From: Ruminococcus sp.
GTDB taxonomy: Bacteria; Bacillota; Clostridia; Oscillospirales; Ruminococcaceae
Assembly (NCBI GenBank): GCA_015066935.1
Contig: SVNK01000002.1
Span: 283,180 to 347,179 of the forward strand
Direction: 5' to 3'
Length of the DNA stretch: 64,000 nucleotides
Of the stretch, positions 43,752-51,716 are shown piece by piece (position 1 is the first letter of the stretch; each line of letters begins with the position of its first letter). A model generated the notes under the pieces. That model searched no databases. It worked only from the letters and a program-made list of their open reading frames with translations, and had not been told where the DNA came from. A program made the translations under genes and the position numbers.

Positions 43752-44647
43752 GTTTCTTCCTCCGTATTTGTACGCTTATCGGAAATAAAGAAGGATACGA
43801 AAATTATAAGGAGTGCTGAAACAATAATCACAGAGTATAGTCTGATATTGAAGCTGTCGCCTGTCTGAGGCGGTAAAATTCCTGAATCACCAGCCTCAGG
43901 TTTTTCACTGTAAGAAGCTGTTGTATTGATACGTATACTGAGTGAGATTTCATTGTCGGCAGCAAGATTTCCCAGCATTGTATCAAATTCGTCGTTATTC
44001 TGTTCAAAAGGCCACTCCCATTCAAGGGTATAGACCGCATATCTTCCTGTACCGAGTAATCCGTCCTTGTCAACATTGTTGAGGTCCATAACGGGAACAC
44101 TTGCATCACTGCTTCCTGAAAGATAGTTATTTTCATGGTCCGACACACGTACTCTTACAGGGATATTGAGTTCAGTGCCGGTTATCCACGACTCCATATT
44201 AAGATTGTATTCCAGCGGAACATCTCCAGTATTTGCAAGTGTAAAGATATATTTATTGGAGGTTCCGGGTGCTATAAGCTTATCGTCACTGCCATTACTG
44301 TCTTTTACGGTAATTCGGTTTTCGTCATTTTCATATGAAATGCGGAATATTTCGACGTCGGTTTCTGCCTGCCAGACAGTTTTTTCATCGTAAGCCGAAA
44401 ACGACGGATTTGAAAGTCTGACAATTCCTGTGTTTTCTGCGACGGGTACAGACAGAGTGTCCTGAGAATTCTGTAAAACAGTTACAACCGTATTGCCTTT
44501 TGATTCTGTAAGAGGAATTATATTAGTGAATTCTTTTTCCGAATACTTGCTTATATGACTGAAAAGAACAGCCAATGATGCTGTTTCACACAGCAGAAGC
44601 AGTACTACAATAACACCAAGTATTCTGCTTTTACCTTTTACAGCCAT
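43748..44647 (-). CDS. TasA-like fibre subunit with sortase-like C-terminal anchor
   Basis: A 299-residue protein starting at the ATG at 44647, preceded by AAGGGGGG. After an N-terminal membrane segment (about 10-30), the domain at about 120-260 parallels the major subunit: LIAPGT matches LVAPGT, and EWEWPFEQNNDEFDTMLGNL matches TWDWAFEQGYDEADTLLGEL. The C-terminus reads LPPQTGD, a 20-residue hydrophobic helix and DKR, a near-canonical sorting signal. It is the best candidate for the wall-attached base of the fibre. No sortase gene is in the window. Confidence 0.82.
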   Translation of the reverse strand: MAVKGKSRILGVIVVLLLLCETASLAVLFSHISKYSEKEFTNIIPLTESKGNTVVTVLQNSQDTLSVPVAENTGIVRLSNPSFSAYDEKTVWQAETDVEIFRISYENDENRITVKDSNGSDDKLIAPGTSNKYIFTLANTGDVPLEYNLNMESWITGTELNIPVRVRVSDHENNYLSGSSDASVPVMDLNNVDKDGLLGTGRYAVYTLEWEWPFEQNNDEFDTMLGNLAADNEISLSIRINTTASYSEKPEAGDSGILPPQTGDSFNIRLYSVIIVSALLIIFVSFFISDKRTNTEEET

Positions 44648-44684
44648 TGCTGTTCCCCCCTTTTCGTTTTCCTCAGTATTTGAG

Positions 44685-44757
44685 GCAGTCCGAGACAAGT
44701 CGGACTGTCGCAAATACCGAAGATGCAGGCACCGCCACAAGTACCTGCTTTCTTCGG
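44685..44757 (-). promoter_or_regulatory. Two intra-operon hairpins after the major fibre subunit
   Basis: On the minus strand CCGAAGA-GCAGG/CCTGC-TCTTCGG (44757-44717) is followed by CAGTCCGA/TCGGACTG (44707-44685). Neither has a strong U-tract. Placed directly downstream of the major subunit gene, they may act as a partial terminator or RNA-stabilising end that sets subunit ratios. Confidence 0.65.
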
Positions 44758-44771
44758 TTAAGTTTTAAATA

Positions 44772-45506
44772 TCAGTCAACCTGAGTTACAGTTACAATCA
44801 GTTCAATATTTGCATTCAGGTTATAGTTTGAAGCGTCTACACCAGCAACTTCTCCGACAGCAAGCTCACCGAGAAGTGTATCTGCCTCATCGTATCCCTG
44901 TTCAAATGCCCAATCCCATGTAAGTGTGAAGTTGCCTAATGAATCTGTAAGATCTTCACCAGCGTGGTACGTAGCATTGGCATTTAATTCATCTGTAATT
45001 TCATCAAGAGTCCCTTTTACAACAATAGATCCATTTTGCTTAGTAAGTGTGTATTCGATGGGGTAGTAATCATCAACTAATGTGAAATCGTCGGTATCCA
45101 GAGTTTTAGTTATATCGGGATATGTACCTTCTTTGAGGAATATATCGGCAGATGTATCTGCAACCTCAATCTTAACATTGACATCAACCTCAGGAGTACC
45201 TGTAATGGAGAATGACAAGCCTGTGTCATTCTTTGTACCAGGAGCAACAAGATTATCACTGTTTTCCGACTTTACGGTAATACCTGCATCTGCGTCGGTA
45301 GGTGTGTTATCAGTAGCAGCGAGATAATTCTTGCCGAACAATGAACCTTCAGCCTTAACTTCAACGCCGAACTTTGCTACTCTTGCAGTATCTTTAGCTG
45401 TGCCTAAAGTAACATACTTAGCGTAAGTACCGCTTACAATACTTGTTGTGAGCATAGTTGCAATCATAAGACCGCCTGCTGCACGCATAGACTTATTTTT
45501 TTTCAT
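44772..45506 (-). CDS. TasA/camelysin-like major fibre subunit
   Basis: A 244-residue exported protein. Its N-terminus has the typical SipW-substrate signal: basic start, helix and VSGTYAKYVTLGTAKDTARV with KFGVEV after it. The mature part is Asp/Thr-rich and beta-structured, with LVAPGT and a C-terminal TVTQVD. Bacillus TasA and CalY subunits polymerise into extracellular fibres by donor-strand exchange. Its position right after a SipW peptidase and before a sorting-signal paralogue mirrors tapA-sipW-tasA. It has AAAGGGG before its ATG and its own promoter-like sequence. Confidence 0.87.
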   Translation of the reverse strand: MKKNKSMRAAGGLMIATMLTTSIVSGTYAKYVTLGTAKDTARVAKFGVEVKAEGSLFGKNYLAATDNTPTDADAGITVKSENSDNLVAPGTKNDTGLSFSITGTPEVDVNVKIEVADTSADIFLKEGTYPDITKTLDTDDFTLVDDYYPIEYTLTKQNGSIVVKGTLDEITDELNANATYHAGEDLTDSLGNFTLTWDWAFEQGYDEADTLLGELAVGEVAGVDASNYNLNANIELIVTVTQVD

Positions 45507-45571
45507 GAAATTAACCCCTTTCGTATGAGATTCTGTTTATTCCTCCCTCGGTCGGACCACCTGTGGGAGAT

Positions 45572-45599
45572 ATTATATAATCCGTCTCCGACGTGGCAA
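45572..45599 (-). promoter_or_regulatory. Possible internal promoter for the major fibre subunit
   Basis: TTGCCA (45599-45594), 16-bp spacer, TATAAT (45577-45572) between the first sipW and the major subunit. A GC-rich hairpin (CTCCCACAGG...CCGAGGGAG) follows in the leader. Confidence 0.5.
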
Positions 45600-45635
45600 T
45601 CGGGGAAGAATAACATAACATGGTTTAAAGTGAAA

Positions 45636-46307
45636 TCATTTTTCGTCTGATTCAGACGATGCAGATTTTTCTGCTTCAGCCTTCTGAGCTTTAAGTGCTT
45701 CGAGTTCTGCGAGAAGTGCTGCTGTATCTTTCTGATTTTCCTTTTCGTAGCGTCTGCGTCTTATAACATCATATCCTACAAAGAGAATAAGCGGTAAGAC
45801 AACACATACCACAAGACCTGCGGTGCTCTGCATGAACATTGCGATATTTCCTGCACCCGGGATTCTCGATTTGTAGATTCCAACAAGCTTGTCTGCATTT
45901 ACGGGAGTTTTATCCTCAGTATTATTTGCATCACCTTTGGTACGGAAGGAAAGTGTGCCGTTTTCTTCAATTACTTCCGTAACACGGTGAGTGAGTACGC
46001 TGTTGCTTGTACTTTCGGGGTCGAAGAATGAAATAACATCACCAACTTCAACATCTTTTCCGTCGATTTGCTTTACAATGATAAGATCTCCGTCCTTGAT
46101 TTCAGGTTCCATAGAACCTGTCAGAACAATCAATGGACAATATCCGCCAATCTTCGGAACGTCATCACTGTTTGTACGGCTTTTGATAATAAGTGTTATA
46201 TTAATAATAAGTATCGGAATTAATATGATACAGATTATTATGCCAATTACCGACAAAACCTTGTGTGATGCTGAAGTTTCTGTTTTATTTGAGTTTTTGT
46301 TATTCAT
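45636..46307 (-). CDS. sipW: Signal peptidase I, SipW/ER type (first copy)
   Basis: A 223-residue protein starting at the ATG at 46307, which has GAAGGTG 9 nt upstream. Membrane helices lie at about residues 18-40 and 150-175. Catalytic motifs are IVLTGSMEPEI (Ser), VLTHRVTEV (His) and RTKGDANNTED (Asp). A cytoplasmic C-terminal tail of about 40 residues (LLAELEALKAQKAEAEK) looks like a coiled coil. It is the first gene of the fibre operon. Two such peptidases in one locus may split work between major and minor subunits. Confidence 0.9.
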   Translation of the reverse strand: MNNKNSNKTETSASHKVLSVIGIIICIILIPILIINITLIIKSRTNSDDVPKIGGYCPLIVLTGSMEPEIKDGDLIIVKQIDGKDVEVGDVISFFDPESTSNSVLTHRVTEVIEENGTLSFRTKGDANNTEDKTPVNADKLVGIYKSRIPGAGNIAMFMQSTAGLVVCVVLPLILFVGYDVIRRRRYEKENQKDTAALLAELEALKAQKAEAEKSASSESDEK

Positions 46308-46402
46308 TTGTGTAATCACCTTCAAGTCATATTTTTAATATACTTACAGCAATATTTATACTGATATATACTAAATAAAAATATAAATTTATCTTTAAAC
46401 TT

Positions 46403-46431
46403 ATTTTATCATATCTTGATATATATGTCAA
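46403..46431 (-). promoter_or_regulatory. Promoter of the fibre locus
   Basis: TTGACA (46431-46426), 17-bp spacer, TAAAAT (46408-46403). The rest of 46432-46773 is AT-rich with no gene found. Confidence 0.7.
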
Positions 46432-46773
46432 TAGATTTCCTAAAGCAGCGACGGTATTTGTGCGTTTTAACACAAAAGTACTATTCTTTATGTGCATATT
46501 ACCAATAATTAAAACAAGATACCTTTCATTGTGTTCAGACTGGACTATACTGCATAATATGAATATGATAAGTTTGTTGATTTTTGCTTTTAAGCTTTGT
46601 AATTACAGCAATTTTTATAAATAATATTGCAAAGATAAGTAAATCAATCGATTATTGCTAAAAAATATTAATATTAAATCATTTATTGCTTTGAGAAATT
46701 GTTACTCTATTAACAATAGTTTTGAGTTGTGGTTAATAAAAGTAATACATAACGCAGAAATATTGCAAAAAGA

Positions 46774-46802
46774 GTGACAAAAAAGTTTATATATTGTATA
46801 AT
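46774..46802 (+). promoter_or_regulatory. Promoter of the polyketide-like operon
   Basis: GTGACA (46774-46779), 17-bp spacer, TATAAT (46797-46802), giving a leader of about 114 nt. Confidence 0.72.
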
Positions 46803-46815
46803 TATAAGGTAGTTA

Positions 46816-46887
46816 TTCAGAATGTAAATTCTGAAGCCGCAGTACGCTTTGAGTGTAGTAACATTGCTGCTTATAATTGTACTGCGG
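46816..46887 (+). promoter_or_regulatory. Structured 5' leader of the polyketide-like operon
   Basis: A palindrome TTCAGAATgtaaATTCTGAA (46816-46835) is followed at once by CCGCAGTAC (46837-46845), which is complementary to GTACTGCGG (46879-46887). TGTAAATTCTG occurs twice (about 46823 and 46893). These could be operators just after the start site or an RNA regulatory fold. Confidence 0.5.
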
Positions 46888-46923
46888 ATACGTGTAAATT
46901 CTGCGTAGATGTGAGGTCATTCT

Positions 46924-47826
46924 GTGAGTACATTCAGACGAGCATTTCTTTTTAATGGAATTGGAACAAAGCCCGAAAAACTGATTCAGGCAATGACTCC
47001 CCTGATGCTTCAAAAGTATCTGGATTATAGGCACGATGAATTCAAAAGACTTCATCTTTCGGAAGAACTCTCCGAAAATTGCCCCATGGACAGACTTGCA
47101 GCTGAATGGCTTTCCTCCCTTATTTCCGATCGTGTGGTATATGAATACTACATTGAAAAGGGAATATTTCCTGATATCGGAATGGGACACAGTTCAGGTA
47201 TTGTCAGTATCAGTGCTTGTTTTGGTGCGATAAGCCACGAATTCGCCCATGAAATCATTATGATGAACCGTTCAACAATGCGTTCACTCAGAGATTCGGG
47301 CGAGAATCAGGACATGGGAACAATTATCGGTATGGGTATTGATGAGGTTAACGAGTTGATCGAAGAAAAACACTTTTCTCCTGATGATGTTATGGTGGGA
47401 AGTGCAAATTCAAGAATCTGCACCATGATTTCAGGCAAAAGAGACAGTGTTATTCAACTCCTCGATGCTGCACAGGAGGCAGGTGCTATCAAAGTAATAC
47501 CGTTCAACATCGGTCTTGCATACCATCATCCGATGATTGCAAAACATTCAGACGAATATGTGAGCTTTTGTGAATCGGGAGAGTATAAGGCTCCGGAATA
47601 TCCGGTTATGTCTATATTCGACGGACGTATTATGACGGATGGAAATGACCTCAGAAAAGAAAACTGCATAAACATCCTTAACCCCATCCGCTGGGACCTT
47701 GCTGTTAAAAAGCTTGAAGATCTCGGTGTAACGGAATTCTATGATGTAAGTGCAAACGGTGCGGTTGGGAAGTTCTCACGCATCAACAAAAGAAAAGGCA
47801 GAATCTACACATTTGATGAAGTTTAA
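46924..47826 (+). CDS. Discrete acyltransferase (FabD/PksC-like malonyltransferase)
   Basis: A 300-residue protein starting at GTG with GAGGTC upstream. The alpha/beta AT fold carries nucleophile S90 in MGHSSGIVS, an Arg in MMNRSTMRS, and the downstream His in IGLAYHHPM. It would load malonyl (or a related extender) onto the ACP encoded next. It is the first gene of a 13-gene operon, like trans-acting ATs of discrete PKS systems. The extender unit cannot be read. Confidence 0.85.
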   Translation: MSTFRRAFLFNGIGTKPEKLIQAMTPLMLQKYLDYRHDEFKRLHLSEELSENCPMDRLAAEWLSSLISDRVVYEYYIEKGIFPDIGMGHSSGIVSISACFGAISHEFAHEIIMMNRSTMRSLRDSGENQDMGTIIGMGIDEVNELIEEKHFSPDDVMVGSANSRICTMISGKRDSVIQLLDAAQEAGAIKVIPFNIGLAYHHPMIAKHSDEYVSFCESGEYKAPEYPVMSIFDGRIMTDGNDLRKENCINILNPIRWDLAVKKLEDLGVTEFYDVSANGAVGKFSRINKRKGRIYTFDEV

Positions 47827-47861
47827 TATTATGGCTTTACGCCAAAAAGGAGGAACTCTCA

Positions 47862-48164
47862 ATGAGAGAAATTACAGAGGAAATCAGACAGGAAATACTT
47901 GACATGGTATTCGATTACTATGCTGACGAGTGCGAGGTTGACAGAGACGAAATCACTATGGATTCCAATCCCCAGGAAGACCTCGGAAGCGATTCACTTA
48001 TGTTTGTAGAGCTTATCGAAATGACAGCTGAAAAGTACGATCTTGATATCAAGCTTCAGTCTATCGGCAAGTATATGCTCAAGACTCCCATGGATACAAT
48101 GAAGGCTGTAGTTGATATGATCTGCAAGATCTATCAGTATGGCAACGACATTGTTAATCTTTGA
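47862..48164 (+). CDS. Acyl carrier protein (ACP-1)
   Basis: A 100-residue acidic protein with the phosphopantetheine attachment motif DLGSDSLMFVE (S45). Length and helix pattern fit ACPs, with about 20 extra C-terminal residues. It is likely to carry the growing acyl chain for the cluster's KS, AT and processing enzymes. AAAAGGAGG lies before the ATG. Its TGA overlaps the next ATG by one base. Confidence 0.92.
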   Translation: MREITEEIRQEILDMVFDYYADECEVDRDEITMDSNPQEDLGSDSLMFVELIEMTAEKYDLDIKLQSIGKYMLKTPMDTMKAVVDMICKIYQYGNDIVNL

Positions 48165-48892
48165 TGAATACCGTAGCAAGTAATATTTCTACCCTTTATA
48201 CTGAAGGCAATACGGCGGTTCTCACTCTTGAAAACGGTGCGAAAAATTTACTCACAGAGCCTGAATTTATCGAAAAGGAAGTCCTTCTCGGATTTTTAAA
48301 GGAGCATCCTGAAGTAACTGCACTGGTGATCAGGGGAAAGGGTCGCCATTTTTCTCACGGTGCTGATGTTTCGTTGTTTTCCGATGCATCAACAGGAGTT
48401 TCCATTTCTGAGAAACTCGAAAAATCACGTGACCTTCTCCGTACTATAGAACGTCTCCCGATTCTCACAATTGCCGCTATTAACGGCGGATGTTTCGGCG
48501 GCGGTCTCGAAATTGCTCTCAGCTGTCAGTTCCGTATAGCTTCTCCCAAGGCATTTCTTGGTCTTACCGAGATTATGCACGGTGTTGTTCCGGGAATGGG
48601 CGGAATGGAACGTCTCCAGAGACTCCTCGGCAGACAGACGGCTCTCAGAATGTGCATGAACGGTGAAATGCTCACGGCTCAGCAGGCTCTTGAATGTGGT
48701 CTTATAACCGATATTTCCAAGGATAAGGACGCCTTCCCTGAAAGTCTGGAATTTGTCCGCAGTCTTGCCGAAGGAAAATCAAAATTACAGATAGAATGCA
48801 TTCTTCAGACGATGAACAATGCACTCGACGGTGTTCAGGACCCATCCAAAGGACAGTTTGAAAAAGTACTCGCACAGTTAAATAAAGGGTAG
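48164..48892 (+). CDS. Enoyl-CoA hydratase/isomerase (crotonase) family protein
   Basis: A 242-residue crotonase. Oxyanion-hole segments are GKGRHFSHGADVSLF (about residues 56-70) and NGGCFGGGLEIALS (about 108-121). Both hydratase glutamates have counterparts, in GLEIA and in GLTEIMHGVVPGMGG. It probably hydrates or dehydrates a beta-hydroxy/enoyl thioester, or decarboxylates like PksI. It is translationally coupled to ACP-1 (TGATG). Confidence 0.88.
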   Translation: MNTVASNISTLYTEGNTAVLTLENGAKNLLTEPEFIEKEVLLGFLKEHPEVTALVIRGKGRHFSHGADVSLFSDASTGVSISEKLEKSRDLLRTIERLPILTIAAINGGCFGGGLEIALSCQFRIASPKAFLGLTEIMHGVVPGMGGMERLQRLLGRQTALRMCMNGEMLTAQQALECGLITDISKDKDAFPESLEFVRSLAEGKSKLQIECILQTMNNALDGVQDPSKGQFEKVLAQLNKG

Positions 48893-48895
48893 AAG

Positions 48896-49309
48896 ATGAA
48901 AAGTACTTTTAAACTTACAGTCCGTGGATACGAGCTTGATTCCTTCGGACACGTGAATAATGCTGTTTATTTACAGTATGCCGAAGCGGCAAAATGGGAT
49001 TATTTCGAAAAATGCGGAGTTCTTGCATATCTTCGTGAAGAAAAACTCTTTCCCGTTATTCTTGAAAATAATATACGGTATATGAACGAACTGAGACTCA
49101 TGGAGGAGGTTCTTGTGACAACCGAGTGGGAATTCTCACAGAATATCATAAGATTCCGTCATATAATTTCAAGTCTGACTACCGGAAAACGCTCATGTAA
49201 GATTAACGGAAAGCTTGTTTACGTTGACGAAAACCGCATGATATGCAGTATTCCCGAACATATAATAAAAATGATGGAGCGTGGGGCGGATGACATTTCA
49301 GAAACATGA
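48896..49309 (+). CDS. Hotdog-fold acyl thioesterase (4HBT/YbgC-like)
   Basis: A 137-residue single hotdog domain with the 4HBT active-site block ELDSFGHVNNAVYLQYAEAA (residues about 13-32), whose Asp is catalytic in studied homologues. It would hydrolyse an acyl-CoA or acyl-ACP thioester, for release or editing. It is 3 bp downstream of the crotonase and overlaps the next gene. Confidence 0.88.
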   Translation: MKSTFKLTVRGYELDSFGHVNNAVYLQYAEAAKWDYFEKCGVLAYLREEKLFPVILENNIRYMNELRLMEEVLVTTEWEFSQNIIRFRHIISSLTTGKRSCKINGKLVYVDENRMICSIPEHIIKMMERGADDISET

Positions 49310-49865
49310 ACTATTTACAGAAATAAACGGCTGTAAGTCGCTCACCGGACTTTACAGCGAAAAAAATCAGCTTAAGGATGTATCTATTCTTCTTATACAT
49401 GGCGCCGAGATGGAGGACGAATCCGATTCAACGGTAACTTCATGGATTATGGGTTCGGATTTCATTACGGTTTTTGCAGCCGAAGATATTACGGAGTTTT
49501 CATATAATTTCCTGTCACAGTTTGACGTGCGTCTTAGCAGTGTGGAATATCCTGCGTCGTGCGTGATCGCTGACGAGAGATACAGACTTCTCTGCGGTGA
49601 CACAGCATATGAGCTCCTCAAAAACGGAAAAACCGAATGTGCAACTAATTTTGTGACGGTTCTTTCAGGTGAGGAGACTTTCCCCGAACAGGCACAAGCT
49701 TATGTCAGACGTGTCTGCGGAGATAAAACACAGGCACAGATCAAGGTGCTTACAAAATGCCTCAGATCAGCAGTACGTGGCGGTACAGAAGCTGTTCTTG
49801 CAGCTGAATCAGAAGGCTTTTACGCATTGATGGCACAGAAAACGGAGGATGCGTCAAATGAATGA
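49290..49865 (+). CDS. Crotonase-like remnant lacking catalytic motifs
   Basis: A 191-residue protein using the ATG at 49290 inside the end of the thioesterase gene. The C-terminal half (AQIKVLTKCLRSAVRGGTEA, then AVLAAESEGFYALMAQ) resembles the C-terminal helices of crotonases. The GxGRHFSxGAD oxyanion loop and the catalytic glutamates of the two flanking crotonases are missing. It could be a degraded duplicate kept in frame, or a non-catalytic partner. I do not recognise a better family. Confidence 0.6.
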   Translation: MTFQKHELFTEINGCKSLTGLYSEKNQLKDVSILLIHGAEMEDESDSTVTSWIMGSDFITVFAAEDITEFSYNFLSQFDVRLSSVEYPASCVIADERYRLLCGDTAYELLKNGKTECATNFVTVLSGEETFPEQAQAYVRRVCGDKTQAQIKVLTKCLRSAVRGGTEAVLAAESEGFYALMAQKTEDASNE

Positions 49866-50562
49866 ACAGGGATTTGTTATTACTGAAGAAAACGGTATTC
49901 TCACTCTTACTATGCAGGCTGAAGGAAATAACCTTATGAATGCTTCGTTTTTCGAGGGGTATGAGTCTGCGATGGCAGAAATTGAAAAGCGTGCAAATGA
50001 CAATTCAGTTCGTGGACTGATTATCTGCGGAGGCGGCAGACATTTCAGCGTCGGTGCAGATGTCGAGGCACTCAGTGAACGTTCCTCATCAGAGCTTCCA
50101 GAACTTCGTGAGACAGGAAAAATTCCTCAGGGACATTACAGACAGAAGCATTTCTTCACTTTTCTGTACGGACTTCCGTTTCCTGTAGTCAGTGTTGTAA
50201 CGGGTTTCTGTATTGGTTCAGGAAGCGAGATTGCCGTAAACAGCCATTTCAGAATCGTTGAAAAGAATGCACGTATCGGTCAGCCCGAAAGCACATTCGG
50301 CATCCTTCCCGCACTCGGCGGAATTGCACGCAGTATCACTCATTCGGGAATGCAGAACGCTTTTGATATTGTTGTATCGGGTGAACTTTTCTCAAGTGAT
50401 AAAGCAGAAGAAATTTTCTGGGCTAACGAAGTTGTCGGCAAAAAGGCAGGTATCTCCCGTGCAATCAGACTTATTGATTTCATCTCTGAACTGGACGAGG
50501 AATACTCATCCAGCAAGGCAGCCTATTACTACAGACGTTTTCTCGAATCGGAGGTTGTTTAA
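49858..50562 (+). CDS. Enoyl-CoA hydratase/isomerase family protein (second)
   Basis: A 234-residue crotonase starting at the ATG at 49858, 9 nt after GGAGG, overlapping its neighbour by 8 bp. Motifs: CGGGRHFSVGADVEAL (about residues 54-69), FCIGSGSEIAV (about 112-122) and RIGQPESTFGILPALGG (about 132-148), so both glutamates are present. It differs clearly from the first crotonase and probably acts at another step or on another thioester. Its TAA overlaps the next ATG by one base. Confidence 0.87.
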   Translation: MNEQGFVITEENGILTLTMQAEGNNLMNASFFEGYESAMAEIEKRANDNSVRGLIICGGGRHFSVGADVEALSERSSSELPELRETGKIPQGHYRQKHFFTFLYGLPFPVVSVVTGFCIGSGSEIAVNSHFRIVEKNARIGQPESTFGILPALGGIARSITHSGMQNAFDIVVSGELFSSDKAEEIFWANEVVGKKAGISRAIRLIDFISELDEEYSSSKAAYYYRRFLESEVV

Positions 50563-51683
50563 TGAAACTCGGACTTATCGGATACGGAAAAATGGGAAGC
50601 GAGATTTTTTCGCTGTTCTTTGATTCTCTCAAAGATACACAGTTCACAATCGTTTCCCTTTATGATATTGAAAAAAGCCGTGAGGCTGTGGAAAAGCTTC
50701 TGGCAAAACAGCTCAAAAGAAAACGTCTCACTCAGGAAGAATATGAAGCAAAGTGCAGCTCCTTCATTTTCACCGATGATTATAACGAGCTTAGCGGATG
50801 TGATGCCGTAATCGAGTGCGTTTTCGAGGACATGACCGTTAAAAAGGAAATCTTCACAAAGATTGCAGGGATTGTTTCAAAGGATACGCTCCTTCTTACG
50901 AACACTTCATCACTCGATATAGCTGAAATTTTCAGAGGTATCCCCTCCCCTGAACGCTGTCTCGGAATGCATTTCTTCTATCCCGTAAAGCTTTCCGGAT
51001 TTGTTGAACTGAATTATCTCCCTCAGAATTCTGCGGAGGTTCTTGACCGTGCCGAAGCTTTAATCACAACTGCAGGCAAACGTGCACTACGTTTTTCAGG
51101 AGATTATCACATCTATCTCAATCAGATTCTTGCACAGTGTATTTCACATTCAATCTGTGTTTCTGAAAAAACAGGAGTGTCTGCGATGAAGTTTGACAAT
51201 GCTGTCAAGGATGTATTCCCGTTTGCAGGTCCTTTTGCCGTTCTCGATACAGTTGGACTCGGACTTATGGCAAAGAACCCTGACGGTTTCAGAATCCCGA
51301 GAAATAAATCTCTCCTTGAATATGGATACAGAATTATGAAATCGTGGCTTGATGACGGATGTTCTGCGGCAAGCGGCTGTTTCCTTGACTATATCAGGGA
51401 TAAACAGACGGATTCTGACTGCGATACAAGCCGATTCGGAAACGGAATACTTGCAATGGTGCTCAATGCGGCAGTATTTGCGGCTAAGGAGTCGGGATGT
51501 GACAAGGATGCTCTGCTTGATGCAGTCGGCGACGTGCTCGGACTTTCGGACAAGCTTTCAGCATATTACCATGCACTTGGATATGAAAATATCATCACTG
51601 AGCTTGAAAAGTTTAAGTCCGATACAGGCTTTGAAATTTATGATGCAGCCACTAAGGCTGATTTTGAGGAAATATATGTCTGA
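50562..51683 (+). CDS. 3-hydroxyacyl-CoA dehydrogenase family protein
   Basis: A 373-residue NAD(P)-dependent enzyme. The Rossmann start LGLIGYGKMGSEI (GxGxxG), ECVFEDMTVKKEIF and the catalytic-His block MHFFYPVKLSGFVEL (about residues 143-157) are typical of the family. Bacterial HbdA proteins are about 280 residues, so it has an extra C-terminal region. In this operon it could reduce 3-ketoacyl thioesters in place of a ketoreductase. Confidence 0.9.
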   Translation: MKLGLIGYGKMGSEIFSLFFDSLKDTQFTIVSLYDIEKSREAVEKLLAKQLKRKRLTQEEYEAKCSSFIFTDDYNELSGCDAVIECVFEDMTVKKEIFTKIAGIVSKDTLLLTNTSSLDIAEIFRGIPSPERCLGMHFFYPVKLSGFVELNYLPQNSAEVLDRAEALITTAGKRALRFSGDYHIYLNQILAQCISHSICVSEKTGVSAMKFDNAVKDVFPFAGPFAVLDTVGLGLMAKNPDGFRIPRNKSLLEYGYRIMKSWLDDGCSAASGCFLDYIRDKQTDSDCDTSRFGNGILAMVLNAAVFAAKESGCDKDALLDAVGDVLGLSDKLSAYYHALGYENIITELEKFKSDTGFEIYDAATKADFEEIYV

Positions 51684-51716
51684 CCAGTTCGGTCATTCGG
51701 AACGGAGTGTATTAAT

